Source: Pseudomonadota bacterium
GTDB lineage: Bacteria > Myxococcota_A > Polyangia > Polyangiales > Polyangiaceae
Assembly (NCBI GenBank): GCA_023423895.1
Contig: JAFAER010000030.1
Span: forward strand, 1 to 64,000
Reading direction: 5' to 3'
Length of the DNA stretch: 64,000 bases
Made by a program: the position numbers and the translations under genes. Shown piece by piece: positions 11,896 through 20,254 of this stretch (its first letter is position 1; the number at the start of each line of letters is the position of its first letter). The notes beneath the pieces are model-generated. The model saw only the letters and a program-made list of their open reading frames with translations. It ran no database searches and was not told where the DNA came from.

Positions 11896-12085
11896 CGTCG
11901 CCGTGAAGGTCACGTTCGTACCGGCGAGCGACGGGTTCGAAGAGGAGGCGAGCAGTGTGTTCGTGTCCGCCTTGTTCACGGCGTGCGCTCGTGCCGTCGA
12001 GGTGCTCGTCGCGTAGTTGGCGTCACCGCTGTAGATCGCCGTGATCGCGTGACCGCCGATGGAGAGCGTGCTCGGCGTGTAAGCC
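11896..12085 (-). pseudogene. Ig-like repeat (Big_3-type) fragment of a surface protein
   Basis: On the minus strand one frame reads SIGGHAITAIYSGDANYATS, a Val-Asn-Lys-Ala-Asp linker and NPSLAGTNVTFTATV. This is the standard bacterial Ig-like repeat of secreted adhesin-type proteins, which normally occurs in several copies. Here only one copy survives, the frame runs into unrelated sequence on both sides, and no signal peptide or start is visible. Called as a remnant. Confidence 0.55.
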
Positions 12086-12090
12086 GCGCT

Positions 12091-12113
12091 CGCGGAGGCG
12101 TAACGCCTCCGCG
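12091..12113. repeat. 10-bp perfect inverted repeat (hairpin)
   Basis: CGCGGAGGCG, 3-nt loop TAA, CGCCTCCGCG, followed by a partial third copy of the arm. It sits at the border of the Ig-like remnant, upstream of the LamG lipoprotein gene. No T-run. It may be a small dispersed palindrome or a rho-independent-like stem. Confidence 0.4.
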
Positions 12114-12250
12114 GAGGCGGGCGGTTCAGCTGCGCGGCAGACTGGCCCCTGCGCGCCTTCCCGCTCGCGCGGGGGAGGCGGCTGCTGGTAGAGGGGCTCG
12201 CACCACCGTCCGGTGAGGCGCTTCTCATGACGTGCGCTACTCTAGTTGCG

Positions 12251-13099
12251 ATGGAGGGCCGTTTCGGCTTCGTCGTGGCCGCGTTCTGCCTTGCGGCGTG
12301 CTCGATCCTCGTCGACGCCGGCGGGCTCAGCGGCGGTCCTTCGGCATCGACAGACCGAGGGACGAATGGGTCGTCTGGGGATTCTGGCGTCGGGACCACC
12401 GATGGGGCGACCGACACCGACGACGATGCGTCGGGGGTGCATCCGTACGTCCAGACGGTCTTCGCGGACGGGCCTTCCCTCTACTACCGTCTCGAAGAGA
12501 CGTCCGACGACGAGTTGGTGAAGGACGAGACCGGCAAACATCCGGCGACGTTTCGCCCGGGCGGCGTTCATGGCGCGGCGGGTGTGTTCCCGGGCAGCAG
12601 CGCGCTGCGTCTCTCGGGAACTGGCGGAATCGATGCCGACGACATCCTCGATTTCGAGGACAGCGCGCCGTTCACGCTCGAGGCCTGGTTCCTACCGGAA
12701 GTCTATGACCAGCAGTATCGGTTCCTCTTCCACCACAACGAAGGTGAGGGCCCTCGCCAGAACTACGGGCTCTACATGCACTCCAACGACGGTCTCGGGT
12801 TCGAGCGCTACATCGACAATGCGGGACGCGCCGTGAACGTACAGGTGCCCTCGGCCGGAACCTGGCATCACATCGTTGCCGTCTATGACGCGCAGCGTCT
12901 CCAGCTCTTCATCGACGCCGCGCTCGTGGGCTCCAGCGCCGACAGTCGCTCCGCCAAGGACAAGAGGGCCCCCCTCCGGATCGCGTATGGGTGGTCCGAC
13001 GGCAAGGGCGTGCTCCGAGGCACGGTCGACGAGCTGGCGATCTACGAGAAAGCGCTCTCGCAAGAGCGCATCCAGGCGCACTTCGACGCCGCTCGGTAG
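12251..13099 (+). CDS. LamG (concanavalin A-like) domain lipoprotein
   Basis: 282 residues from ATG 12251; an upstream in-frame ATG at 12227 would only lengthen the signal. Lipobox LAAC, then a Ser/Thr/Asp/Gly-rich linker to about residue 65. A Laminin-G-3/concanavalin A-like domain fills the rest: ALRLSGTGGI, FTLEAWFLPE, TWHHIVAVYDAQRLQLFIDA, GTVDELAIYEKALS. Such domains bind glycans or other proteins at the surface; the ligand is unknown. No operon partner. Confidence 0.85.
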   Translation: MEGRFGFVVAAFCLAACSILVDAGGLSGGPSASTDRGTNGSSGDSGVGTTDGATDTDDDASGVHPYVQTVFADGPSLYYRLEETSDDELVKDETGKHPATFRPGGVHGAAGVFPGSSALRLSGTGGIDADDILDFEDSAPFTLEAWFLPEVYDQQYRFLFHHNEGEGPRQNYGLYMHSNDGLGFERYIDNAGRAVNVQVPSAGTWHHIVAVYDAQRLQLFIDAALVGSSADSRSAKDKRAPLRIAYGWSDGKGVLRGTVDELAIYEKALSQERIQAHFDAAR

Positions 13100-13209
13100 C
13101 GGCGAGCGCGACCTCGTTCGACGATGGTGCACGCTGCCGAACGCGCCGAGATGAGCCGATGATCATCGACCGCGTGCGGGGACCAGAGCGCGTGGGTCGC
13201 CTGTTCGTT

Positions 13210-14457
13210 CTACAGGCTCGGTAGCGTTCGCTGCATCCGTCCGAGCACGATCGCGACGCCTGACCAGACGACGCACACGCCGATGGACAGGATCGTCGCA
13301 GTCGTGGAGCTCGCGAACGTTCCCACTGCAAGCGCACCAATGGCGTCGCCTGCGCGATAGACGAACGTGTCGATGAAGCTCTTGGCCTTGTATTTGTCGT
13401 GGCGACGAACGGTCGTGAAGAGGACCTCACGTGACGGCTTTGCGATGCCGTAGTCGGCGGCGCGGCGCACCACCTGGAAGCAGACGATGACCGCCAGCGT
13501 CGGGGCTACGCCGAGGAGGACGAACCCGACGCGGCTGAGAAGAGGCAGGATTGCGAGTGTCAGCCCGATACCGAGTCGCCGGAGGAGCGGCCCCACGAGC
13601 AGCGACTGCAACGCGAAGCTGAGGATGTTCACGACGAGGTCCATCCGCGCGAACAGCGCCGTCCGGGCAGCATTGGTTCCGATGGCGCTCTGCACGATGC
13701 GTGCTTGCTCGAAGTACGCGCTCGTCGACGTGAAAGTGAACAGGAGCATGTACCCGACGATCGCGAGCAAGTAGGGATTCGCGAGGAGCGATGGAAGCCA
13801 CCGAACGATGCCGCCTTCCTCGAGCGCCTGTTCGGGGGCTGCCGTCGACGCCTCGCGGTCTCCGAAGAGGCCGACCAACCGCCGGACGAGCTGGACGGCG
13901 AGCTCGAGGAGGACCGCGGACACGAGCACGAGCGGCGCAACTCCGACGCGCTCCGCGAGCGATGCGGTCGTGAACGAGCCCGCCATCGCCCCCAGGGTTC
14001 CGCCTCCGCCGACGAGGCCGAAGAGCCGTAAGCCCTGTTCGCGCTCGAACAGATCCGCGATGACGCCCCAGAAGAGCGACAGCGCAAACAGATTGAAGAC
14101 GCTCGTCCAGACGAAGAACACACGCGCCACGTTCGTGTCCACGTGGGGTCCGCGAAGGAACACGTAGAAGACGACGAGGTTCAGCGCGAAGAACCGATAC
14201 ACGATCGGAACGAACCGACGTGGCGGCCAGCGCGAGACGAGCGCGGCAAGGACGGGCGTGAGCGCGAACGTCGCCGCGAGCGTGACGAGGAAGAGTCGCG
14301 ACAGGTCCTTGACGTGGCCGACGATCCCCATCGCCTCACGAAGAGGGCGGAGAACGTAGTAGCTCGCCAGAACGCAGAAGAAATATCCGAACGCGTAAGC
14401 GACCGCGCGTCCCTCTCCCGGCTTCACGTCGACGAGTCGACGCAGGATGCGCTGCAT
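13210..14457 (-). CDS. NTP/NDP-exchange-type (TLC/MFS-like) membrane carrier
   Basis: 415 residues with about 10-12 membrane helices. The N-terminal signature YYVLRPLREAMG and the loop GVIADLFEREQGLRLFGLVG are typical of the bacterial relatives of ATP/ADP translocases (Npt family), which are usually labelled MFS transporters. True nucleotide exchange is proven only for intracellular-bacterial and plastid members, so the substrate is unknown. ATG 14457 immediately abuts the last base of the upstream epimerase stop (14458), so the two are co-translated. Confidence 0.82.
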   Translation of the reverse strand: MQRILRRLVDVKPGEGRAVAYAFGYFFCVLASYYVLRPLREAMGIVGHVKDLSRLFLVTLAATFALTPVLAALVSRWPPRRFVPIVYRFFALNLVVFYVFLRGPHVDTNVARVFFVWTSVFNLFALSLFWGVIADLFEREQGLRLFGLVGGGGTLGAMAGSFTTASLAERVGVAPLVLVSAVLLELAVQLVRRLVGLFGDREASTAAPEQALEEGGIVRWLPSLLANPYLLAIVGYMLLFTFTSTSAYFEQARIVQSAIGTNAARTALFARMDLVVNILSFALQSLLVGPLLRRLGIGLTLAILPLLSRVGFVLLGVAPTLAVIVCFQVVRRAADYGIAKPSREVLFTTVRRHDKYKAKSFIDTFVYRAGDAIGALAVGTFASSTTATILSIGVCVVWSGVAIVLGRMQRTLPSL

Positions 14458-15627
14458 CTATCGCTTCGTCGCGCGCGCCCGGAACGCGGCGAGGACCTCG
14501 CGCTCGCGGTCGCGGGAAATCCCGGCCCTGAGCTTCGCGCGCCGATCCTCCGGCTGCTGCTTCCACCAGTCGAGCGTGTCGCGCGCGGTGTTGCCGATGG
14601 GACGGAACGTGAGCCCCTTCGCGATGGCACGGGCGCTGCGGACCTTCGTCACCCCGGCATCTTCGCTTCCGGTTGGGATCCACACCGGCATGTCACCCCA
14701 CGGGGAGACCTTCTGCGCATCGAGGAAGTCGGCGTCGACCCACGTGAGGTTCGCCGAGGAGCCGATTGCGTCTTTGACTTCGCCGAGGAAGTCACCGATG
14801 CCGAGGGTCTTCGCAGGTCCGACGGCGTTGTACACGCCCACGTGCTCTTCCTCGAACACACGCACGATCCAAGCGGCGAGATCGCGAACGTCGATGACCT
14901 GTACCGGGTCCGAAGGCTGACCGGGCGCCATCACCTCGCCGCCCGCGTCGAGCCGCACCGGCCAGTACGTGAAACGATCGCTGGGGTCACCAGGTCCGAC
15001 GATCAGACCGGGCCGAATGATGGTCGCCCTGCCGGGCATCTTCGCTTCCGCCACGCGCTCGCAGGCTGCCTTGAGCGGGCCGTAGGTCTTCTCGTCGATC
15101 GTCTCGACCGTCGGATCGGAGAGCGTCCCGACCGCCCCCGTCTCGTCGACGCCCGCTGCCGGAGGCTTGTCGTAGACGGAGATGCTCGAGATGAAGACGT
15201 ATTGCTTCACGTCCCGGAGGACCGCCGCCGCCTCGGAGATCTCGCGAGGGAAGTAGCCGGACGTGTCGACGACGATGTCCCAGGACCTTCCTTCGAGCGC
15301 GCCGAGCTCTCCCGTCTTTCGATCGCCGTGGAGCTTTTCGATGTTCGGGAAAAGATGCGGATTCGTCTTTCCACGATTGAAGAGCGTCAGCGCATGACCG
15401 CGCGATTGGGCGATCTCCACGATCTGCGGACCGAGGAAAGAGGTACCGCCGAGGATGAGGACGCGCTTCGGCGGCTTGCGGGGATTCGTCCCGGTACCGG
15501 CCGATGGCGACTTCACCGCGGGCGACGTCGGCGAACCGCAGGCGGCACCTGCGACGGTCGCGCCGATCGCGCCCAGGAGAAGAGAACGACGTGAGAGCTC
15601 TGCAATGCGCGAGCGCTGTTCCGACAT
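14458..15627 (-). CDS. Exported NAD-dependent epimerase/dehydratase-like protein
   Basis: 389 residues from ATG 15627; TTG 15639 is less likely. The N-terminus has a twin-arginine-like SRRSLLLGA followed by AGAAC, so it may be a Tat-exported lipoprotein, which is unusual for an NAD(P)-Rossmann short-chain dehydrogenase. The Rossmann motif is GGTSFLG (about residue 59), with VDTSGYFP and a YGPLKAACE segment standing where YxxxK is expected. It resembles isoflavone-reductase/RmlD-like epimerases with a leader. Co-transcribed with the carrier downstream. Substrate unknown. Confidence 0.82.
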   Translation of the reverse strand: MSEQRSRIAELSRRSLLLGAIGATVAGAACGSPTSPAVKSPSAGTGTNPRKPPKRVLILGGTSFLGPQIVEIAQSRGHALTLFNRGKTNPHLFPNIEKLHGDRKTGELGALEGRSWDIVVDTSGYFPREISEAAAVLRDVKQYVFISSISVYDKPPAAGVDETGAVGTLSDPTVETIDEKTYGPLKAACERVAEAKMPGRATIIRPGLIVGPGDPSDRFTYWPVRLDAGGEVMAPGQPSDPVQVIDVRDLAAWIVRVFEEEHVGVYNAVGPAKTLGIGDFLGEVKDAIGSSANLTWVDADFLDAQKVSPWGDMPVWIPTGSEDAGVTKVRSARAIAKGLTFRPIGNTARDTLDWWKQQPEDRRAKLRAGISRDREREVLAAFRARATKR

Positions 15628-15743
15628 GTCGATCGTCAATCACCGCTCGGCGGAGAAGGTTCACGACCACCTTCGCTTTTCCGAGCAACACGTCGCGGCG
15701 GCGTGGCGCGCACGTGCGTCCGTCGTGTTCCGCACCCCGGCCA

Positions 15744-17036
15744 TCACGGAGCGCGGAGCACCAGCTCCCTCGCGGTCCGCAGCTGCGCGTCGAGCGCGAG
15801 CCTCTCTTCGCCCTCCGCTGCATTGGCCCGACCGAGAATCGTCTCGTCCATCGTGACCTCGACGTCCGGCGTCAGCCCGGTTCCCTCGTAGGTCTTGCCG
15901 CTGGGTGTGTAGAACATGCTCACGGTGTACTTGTACGCATAGCCGTTCGGCAGGTCGTCGAGCGACTGCACGCTCCACTTGCCGAACGTACGTGCCCCGA
16001 CGAGCCGCGCGTGACGTGCCTCCCGCAGCGCACCCGCGAGGAACTCGGCCCCCGACGCCGTGTTCGAATCGACGAGCACGACGAGCGGGATACTGCCCAG
16101 AACGGGCGTTCCCTTCGCGACGTGGGGCTCCTCCGGTTTACTCCGTCGCTTGAGGACTACGACCGGCGTGCCCTCCGGCAAGAACAGTCCGGCGGTCTCG
16201 AGGGCGCGCTCGAAGGAGCCGCCCGGGCTGTGCCGGAGGTCGAGGACGAGCGCGCGTGCGCCTCCACGCTCCAGCTCTTCGAGCGCCGCACGCGTGGAGC
16301 CGGGGGTCCGGTCCGTGAAGCTCGGAATGCGCACGTAGCCGACGTTTTCCGGGAGCATCACCTTTGCTGGGATGTCGTAGGCGACGCGATCTCGTACGAG
16401 GGTGAAGCTGAGAAGCTTGTCGTCTCGGAGGACGCTCAGCGTGACGGGCTCGCCGGGCTTGCCGCGGATGTCCACGACGACGTCCTTCATGCGCATGCCC
16501 TTGTAGAGCTTGTGGTCGATGGAGACGATCTTGTCGCCCGGCACGAGGCCCGCCTTCTCGGACGGCGAGCCGGGGATCGTACCGAGGACGTCCGTGTAGC
16601 CGCTCTTCTCATCGAACTGGATGTGCACACCGATGCCGACGACCTCTCCTTTGAGGTCGTTCTTCAGCTCGGCGACCTCGCGTGGCGCGAGCAAGCGGTT
16701 GTACTTCTTCATCCGAGGCTCGAGTTTTTCGAGCATTCCTGCCGTCGCTGCGCGATAGAGGTCGTCTTCCGTGAGCCCCTCGGCGTAGTAGCTCTCGAGG
16801 AGAGCCTGACGCACCTCGTTGAACGCCTTCGCTCCGCCGGCGAACTTCTCTGCAGGCACGTCGTCGTCGCCCTCCATCGCGGCGTGCGAGGATGGCGGCG
16901 CAGCAGGAGCGGACGAGCTGGGAGCGAGCGCTGCGGGCGTCGCGGAGGCCACGCCCACGGAGTGCGTCTCGTCGCTCGACGGCTTGCCACACGCGAAGGC
17001 CACGAGGAGCGCGGTGAGGATGGTCGTGTACTTCAT
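15744..17036 (-). CDS. Carboxy-terminal processing protease (S41) lipoprotein with PDZ domain
   Basis: 430 residues. Signal with lipobox-like LVAFAC, then an Ala/Ser/Pro linker to about 50. A helical region (60-110) precedes a PDZ domain (about 115-205: GEVVGIGVHIQ, PSEKAGLVPGDKIVSID). The S41 protease domain (about 210-400) contains GYVRIPSF, LDLRHSPGG, catalytic Ser in DSNTASGAE and Lys in GARTFGKWSVQ. It cleaves C-terminal tails of periplasmic proteins. It lies 19 bp after the anti-sigma gene, which suggests it belongs to that envelope-stress operon, perhaps acting on the anti-sigma; that link is inference. Confidence 0.92.
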   Translation of the reverse strand: MKYTTILTALLVAFACGKPSSDETHSVGVASATPAALAPSSSAPAAPPSSHAAMEGDDDVPAEKFAGGAKAFNEVRQALLESYYAEGLTEDDLYRAATAGMLEKLEPRMKKYNRLLAPREVAELKNDLKGEVVGIGVHIQFDEKSGYTDVLGTIPGSPSEKAGLVPGDKIVSIDHKLYKGMRMKDVVVDIRGKPGEPVTLSVLRDDKLLSFTLVRDRVAYDIPAKVMLPENVGYVRIPSFTDRTPGSTRAALEELERGGARALVLDLRHSPGGSFERALETAGLFLPEGTPVVVLKRRSKPEEPHVAKGTPVLGSIPLVVLVDSNTASGAEFLAGALREARHARLVGARTFGKWSVQSLDDLPNGYAYKYTVSMFYTPSGKTYEGTGLTPDVEVTMDETILGRANAAEGEERLALDAQLRTARELVLRAP

Positions 17037-17055
17037 GACGAGCTCCGGGAGGAAG

Positions 17056-17472
17056 TCAGTAGATCCGCGTGCTCTCGGCGCGCGTGCGCGACGTATCGAC
17101 GGCAGGCGCGCCCGTCGATACGTCGCCGTGCGGCACGCGACGCATCACGGCTGGTGCAACGAGCGCGACCGCGGCGGCGAGGACGGCAAGCGCGACCCCT
17201 TGGTAGAGAGGAATGCGCTTGCCCAAGATCGCCAGCCTCGGATGCGTGTTCGGCGGAGGAAAGGCCCGCGCAATCTCCGCCCGCAGCCGCGCCCTGATCT
17301 CCGGGCGCGGTCGTTCGAGTCCCGTGCGGTCGGTGGCGCGCTTGAGCGCGAGGTACGTCTTCAGACAGCATCCACACTCGACGAGGTGAACCTCGATCGC
17401 CGCGCGCTCGTCATCGGTGACGTTCCCCAGGTGATACGCGACGAGATGGCCTGCTACTCCGGCGCAATCCAT
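17056..17472 (-). CDS. Anti-sigma factor with N-terminal zinc-finger (zf-HC2) and one membrane helix
   Basis: 138 residues. The ZAS motif is seen as His29-x3-Cys33-x2-Cys36 with an extra Cys3. A single hydrophobic segment (about 90-108, LAVLAAAVALVAP) puts the C-terminus in the periplasm. It would hold the upstream ECF sigma at the membrane and release it on a signal. ATG 17472 lies inside the sigma gene (19-bp overlap), the standard sigma/anti-sigma coupling. Confidence 0.87.
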   Translation of the reverse strand: MDCAGVAGHLVAYHLGNVTDDERAAIEVHLVECGCCLKTYLALKRATDRTGLERPRPEIRARLRAEIARAFPPPNTHPRLAILGKRIPLYQGVALAVLAAAVALVAPAVMRRVPHGDVSTGAPAVDTSRTRAESTRIY

Positions 17473-18008
17473 GGCTTCAGCTCCTCACGAAGGACGGACA
17501 CCATCTGGTGCATCCGTGATTTGACGGTCCCGAGCGGGACGTCGACGATGCTCGCGATCTGCTCGTAGCTGAGGCCGCTCGTCCGGAGATGCCACAGCTC
17601 GCCGAGGGGCGCGGGAAGCCTGCCGAGCGCCGCTGCCAGCGCATCATCCAGCTGCCGCGCCTCGAGGGCGACGTCGCCGCGCCCGGCGATGGAGGGCGGA
17701 GGATCTGGGGCGGGCGCCGATGCGATCATGCGATCGCGTCGCCCAGCGGCACGCTTTCGGTTCAGAGCCATGTTGCGAGCAACGCGATAGAGCCAGGCGC
17801 GGAAGGCACCGTCGCGATCGAACGAAGCATGCGTCTCGCGCAGCGCCGAGAGGAACGCGTCGTGCACGACCTCCTCGGCCTCTGCGCGATCCCCGAGCAC
17901 CGCCCGGAGGTAGCCGAAGAGGCGCGCCTCGTGACGCTCGTAGAGGCGATCGAACGCGGCGATCTCGCCGGCCCGGATGCGCTGGACAAGGACCTCGTCG
18001 GTCTCCAA
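17454..18008 (-). CDS. ECF-type RNA polymerase sigma factor
   Basis: 184 residues. Sigma region 2 (about 10-80: FDRLYERHEARLFGYL, AEEVVHDAFLSAL, FRAWLYRVARNMALN) and region 4 (about 125-178: LGELWHLRTSGLSYEQIA, VPLGTVKSRMHQ) are both complete. Overlaps its zf-HC2 anti-sigma and is followed by an S41 protease. I could not identify a convincing autoregulatory promoter in the 91 bp upstream. Confidence 0.92.
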   Translation of the reverse strand: METDEVLVQRIRAGEIAAFDRLYERHEARLFGYLRAVLGDRAEAEEVVHDAFLSALRETHASFDRDGAFRAWLYRVARNMALNRKRAAGRRDRMIASAPAPDPPPSIAGRGDVALEARQLDDALAAALGRLPAPLGELWHLRTSGLSYEQIASIVDVPLGTVKSRMHQMVSVLREELKPWIAPE

Positions 18009-18099
18009 TCGGCTGCCTCGGTACTACAACACCGGCCAGGGCCGAAGGTTCGTCGAGCTCGGTAGAAATCTCGGGGAGCGTCCGAAGAAGGAGCGCAGC

Positions 18100-18522
18100 T
18101 CACTGCCGATCGGGAAACACCAGCTGCCGTTCACCGGCATCCAGGACGAAGACGGCGAGAATCTTCGCTGGCTTCGTCTTACTGGCGTTGCGCGACACCC
18201 GGTGGTGTGCGCCTGGCGATTCGTACCACCCCTCGCCTGCCCGGTAGACGCGAGGCCTCTCATCGTCGACGGCACTGACGACCTCGCCCGAGACGACGTG
18301 GGCATAGATGAACGCCGACTTCGGATGCGTGTGCGGGGGCGAAGCGCCGCCAGGCGGATACCGCACCTCGACTGCGACGAGCGACTTGCCGGGAACATCC
18401 GGAAGCTCGCGTTCGAAGACGCGCGTGACCGTCTCCTGGGGCTCGGGCGTCCCGTGCGCATGAGCCGGGACCGACGTGAGGGCCAGAAGGGTTGCACCGG
18501 CTCCAACGATGAGGTGCTTCAC
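18100..18522 (-). CDS. Exported cupin-domain protein
   Basis: 140 residues from GTG 18522, with AAGGGG about 11 nt upstream. Sec signal peptide to about residue 22 (LTSVPAHA). A small cupin barrel follows with metal-type ligands PPHTHPKSAF and the second motif GAHHRVSRN. Likely binds a metal and a small ligand in the periplasm. It starts 8 bp after the truncated AhpD-like ORF, so both share a transcript; a cupin next to a carboxymuconolactone-decarboxylase-like gene is a common pairing. Confidence 0.82.
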   Translation of the reverse strand: MKHLIVGAGATLLALTSVPAHAHGTPEPQETVTRVFERELPDVPGKSLVAVEVRYPPGGASPPHTHPKSAFIYAHVVSGEVVSAVDDERPRVYRAGEGWYESPGAHHRVSRNASKTKPAKILAVFVLDAGERQLVFPDRQ

Positions 18523-18530
18523 GGCGACGC

Positions 18531-18701
18531 CTACCCCTTCTGCGCGCTCTCCACAGCCGCAGCGTTGATCTGCGAGACGCGGAGGAAGACGAGGAGGACC
18601 AAGCTCTTCGGCAGGCCGCTTCTCATGACGTGCCCGTGCACCGCGCCGAGCGCCTTCATGCCGGGCGGCGTCGCCGCGTTGTAGTCCATGCGCTGAGTCA
18701 T
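18531..18701 (-). pseudogene. Truncated AhpD/carboxymuconolactone decarboxylase-like ORF
   Basis: 56 codons from ATG 18701 with a strong GGAGGA 5 nt upstream. The translation (MTQRMDYNAA, HGHVMRSGLPKSL, FLRVSQIN) matches the first 50 residues of AhpD-like proteins (normally about 150). It diverges exactly where the catalytic CxxC should come (family pattern SQINGCxxC; here SQINAAAVES) and stops 8 bp before the cupin start. The translation signals look intact, so either this is recent decay by deletion or a peptide is still made. No redox Cys remains. Confidence 0.6.
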
Positions 18702-19049
18702 GTGCTTCCTCCGAAGATGGCACTGGGCTTAGGGCGGAATGAGCACGGGTCAAGCGCCTGCACGCGGCGGAGTCGAGCTCGAGGACGATGCGCGCGGCGG
18801 AGTCCAGGACAAGTGCCGGACCGACACGCGCCAGAAGGCGGCTCCAGGATGCGACCGAAACAAGGATTGCGGTGTGCCGTTCTTCGACATGCTCGACATG
18901 CGCCCGTGCTCGAAGACGGCGTCGCCATTCCGATCGACGCCACGCGGGAGCGGCCGCAGCTTCGCGGTCAGTGAAGTTGCCTCGAGGACGCGCTCGGCGA
19001 CGGCGCTCGCGCCCCGGCGTGCCCTTGGGCAAGAGAACGAGCGAGCCGA
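18702..19049. other. Intergenic region, no gene seen
   Basis: 348 bases between the AhpD-like fragment and the end of the sensor kinase gene. Frames here are Arg/Ala-rich without domain signatures. It should contain the promoter of the AhpD-fragment/cupin transcript and the 3' end of the kinase gene. Confidence 0.4.
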
Positions 19050-20222
19050 TCAGCCGTGCGTGAGCGTGATCTTCGCCGCCGGAGAGGTGACGACGTCGCG
19101 TGCGGGGAGCGAGCACGTCACCACGAGGCCGCCGCCGTCGCGATTCTGGAGGCGGATCTTGCCCCCGTGCGACTCGATGATCTCGCGGCACAGCGCGAGG
19201 CCGAGGCCGGTGCCGCGCTCTTTCGTCGAATAGAAAGGCAGGAGCGCGCTCGTGAGGACCTCGCGGCTCATCCCCGGGCCTCGATCCGACACGACGAGGT
19301 CGGAGCTCCCGTCCTCGTGCGCCACGAGCTCGAGGACGACTTGATCGCGCGTGCTCCCCGACTCCTCGGCGTTCTTGAGAAGATTCAGCACGACCTGCTC
19401 GAGCTGCGCAGGGTCGAACCAGCCCTCGGCGCCCGCCGGTGCGGGCTCGACGCGAGCGAGCGGGAACATCTCGCGCACGCGGGCGAGGAACGTCTCCCAC
19501 GCGACCTTCTGCTGTCGAGGCCGTGGCAAGCGAGCGAAGCGCACGTAGCCTTCGAGGAACTCCTGGAGGTGCCGCGTGCGCTCCTCGATCGTGTCGAACA
19601 CCCGCGCGAGCTTTCCCTCGTGTTCGGGTTTGCCGGCGATCATCCGAGCCGAGTGGGCGAGCGACGAAATGGGCGCGAGCGAATTGTTGATCTCGTGAGA
19701 GATGCTCCGGATCAGCTTCTTCCAGACCTCCACCTCCTGCCGCCGGACTTCACGCGTCACCTGCTCGACCGTGAGGAGCATGCAGGTCCGCCCGTCGAGC
19801 ATGACGTGCCGCTTGGTCAGCCGAAAGGTCTCCCCTTCCCCCTCGAGCTCGGTGCCCGCTTGCCCCGCGTTCATGGTGAAGAGCGCGTCTTCCTCGCCGA
19901 CGAGGGCCTCGCGGAAGGCGGCGGGCGCTTGATCGAGGAGCGCCAGGAAGTTCTGACCTTCGAGCTCCTTTCCCTCCGCGAACATCTCGCGCGCGGGAGC
20001 GTTGGTGAGGACGACCACGCCGAGATCACTCAGGAGGACGGTCGCGGCCGGTGCCGCGTCCATGGCGGTCCGGAGCAGCCGGAGAGCTTCGCTGGCGTCA
20101 CGGACGCGGTCCTCCGCCTGACCTCGAGCGTGCCGCGCCGCACGCAGCGAAAGGACGAGCGCGACGCCGCTCGCCAGGGCGGCGGTCGTCGAAGCGATGG
20201 TGACCGCGAGCAACGCGTCCAA
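19050..20222 (-). CDS. NtrY/NtrB-like sensor histidine kinase with PAS domain
   Basis: 390 residues from TTG 20222. One N-terminal membrane helix (about 3-28), a PAS domain (about 45-150), a HisKA-type segment with phospho-acceptor His176 (SISHEINNSLAPI) and an HATPase domain with N box (NLLKNAEES), DRGPGMS and GTGLGLAL. The H-box resembles NtrY kinases, which partner sigma-54 regulators. The divergent neighbour, about 30 bp away, is such a regulator and the likely partner. A periplasmic sensing domain is lacking, so the signal is probably intracellular. Confidence 0.88.
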   Translation of the reverse strand: MDALLAVTIASTTAALASGVALVLSLRAARHARGQAEDRVRDASEALRLLRTAMDAAPAATVLLSDLGVVVLTNAPAREMFAEGKELEGQNFLALLDQAPAAFREALVGEEDALFTMNAGQAGTELEGEGETFRLTKRHVMLDGRTCMLLTVEQVTREVRRQEVEVWKKLIRSISHEINNSLAPISSLAHSARMIAGKPEHEGKLARVFDTIEERTRHLQEFLEGYVRFARLPRPRQQKVAWETFLARVREMFPLARVEPAPAGAEGWFDPAQLEQVVLNLLKNAEESGSTRDQVVLELVAHEDGSSDLVVSDRGPGMSREVLTSALLPFYSTKERGTGLGLALCREIIESHGGKIRLQNRDGGGLVVTCSLPARDVVTSPAAKITLTHG

Positions 20223-20254
20223 TGCTCGGCTATCGTGCCTCTTCGGACGCCCAC

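Noticed and set aside
11155..12417. 420-codon minus-strand frame as one intact protein
   Set aside because: Only a short stretch is recognisable (Ig-like); flanks are unrelated, so it is listed as a remnant instead.
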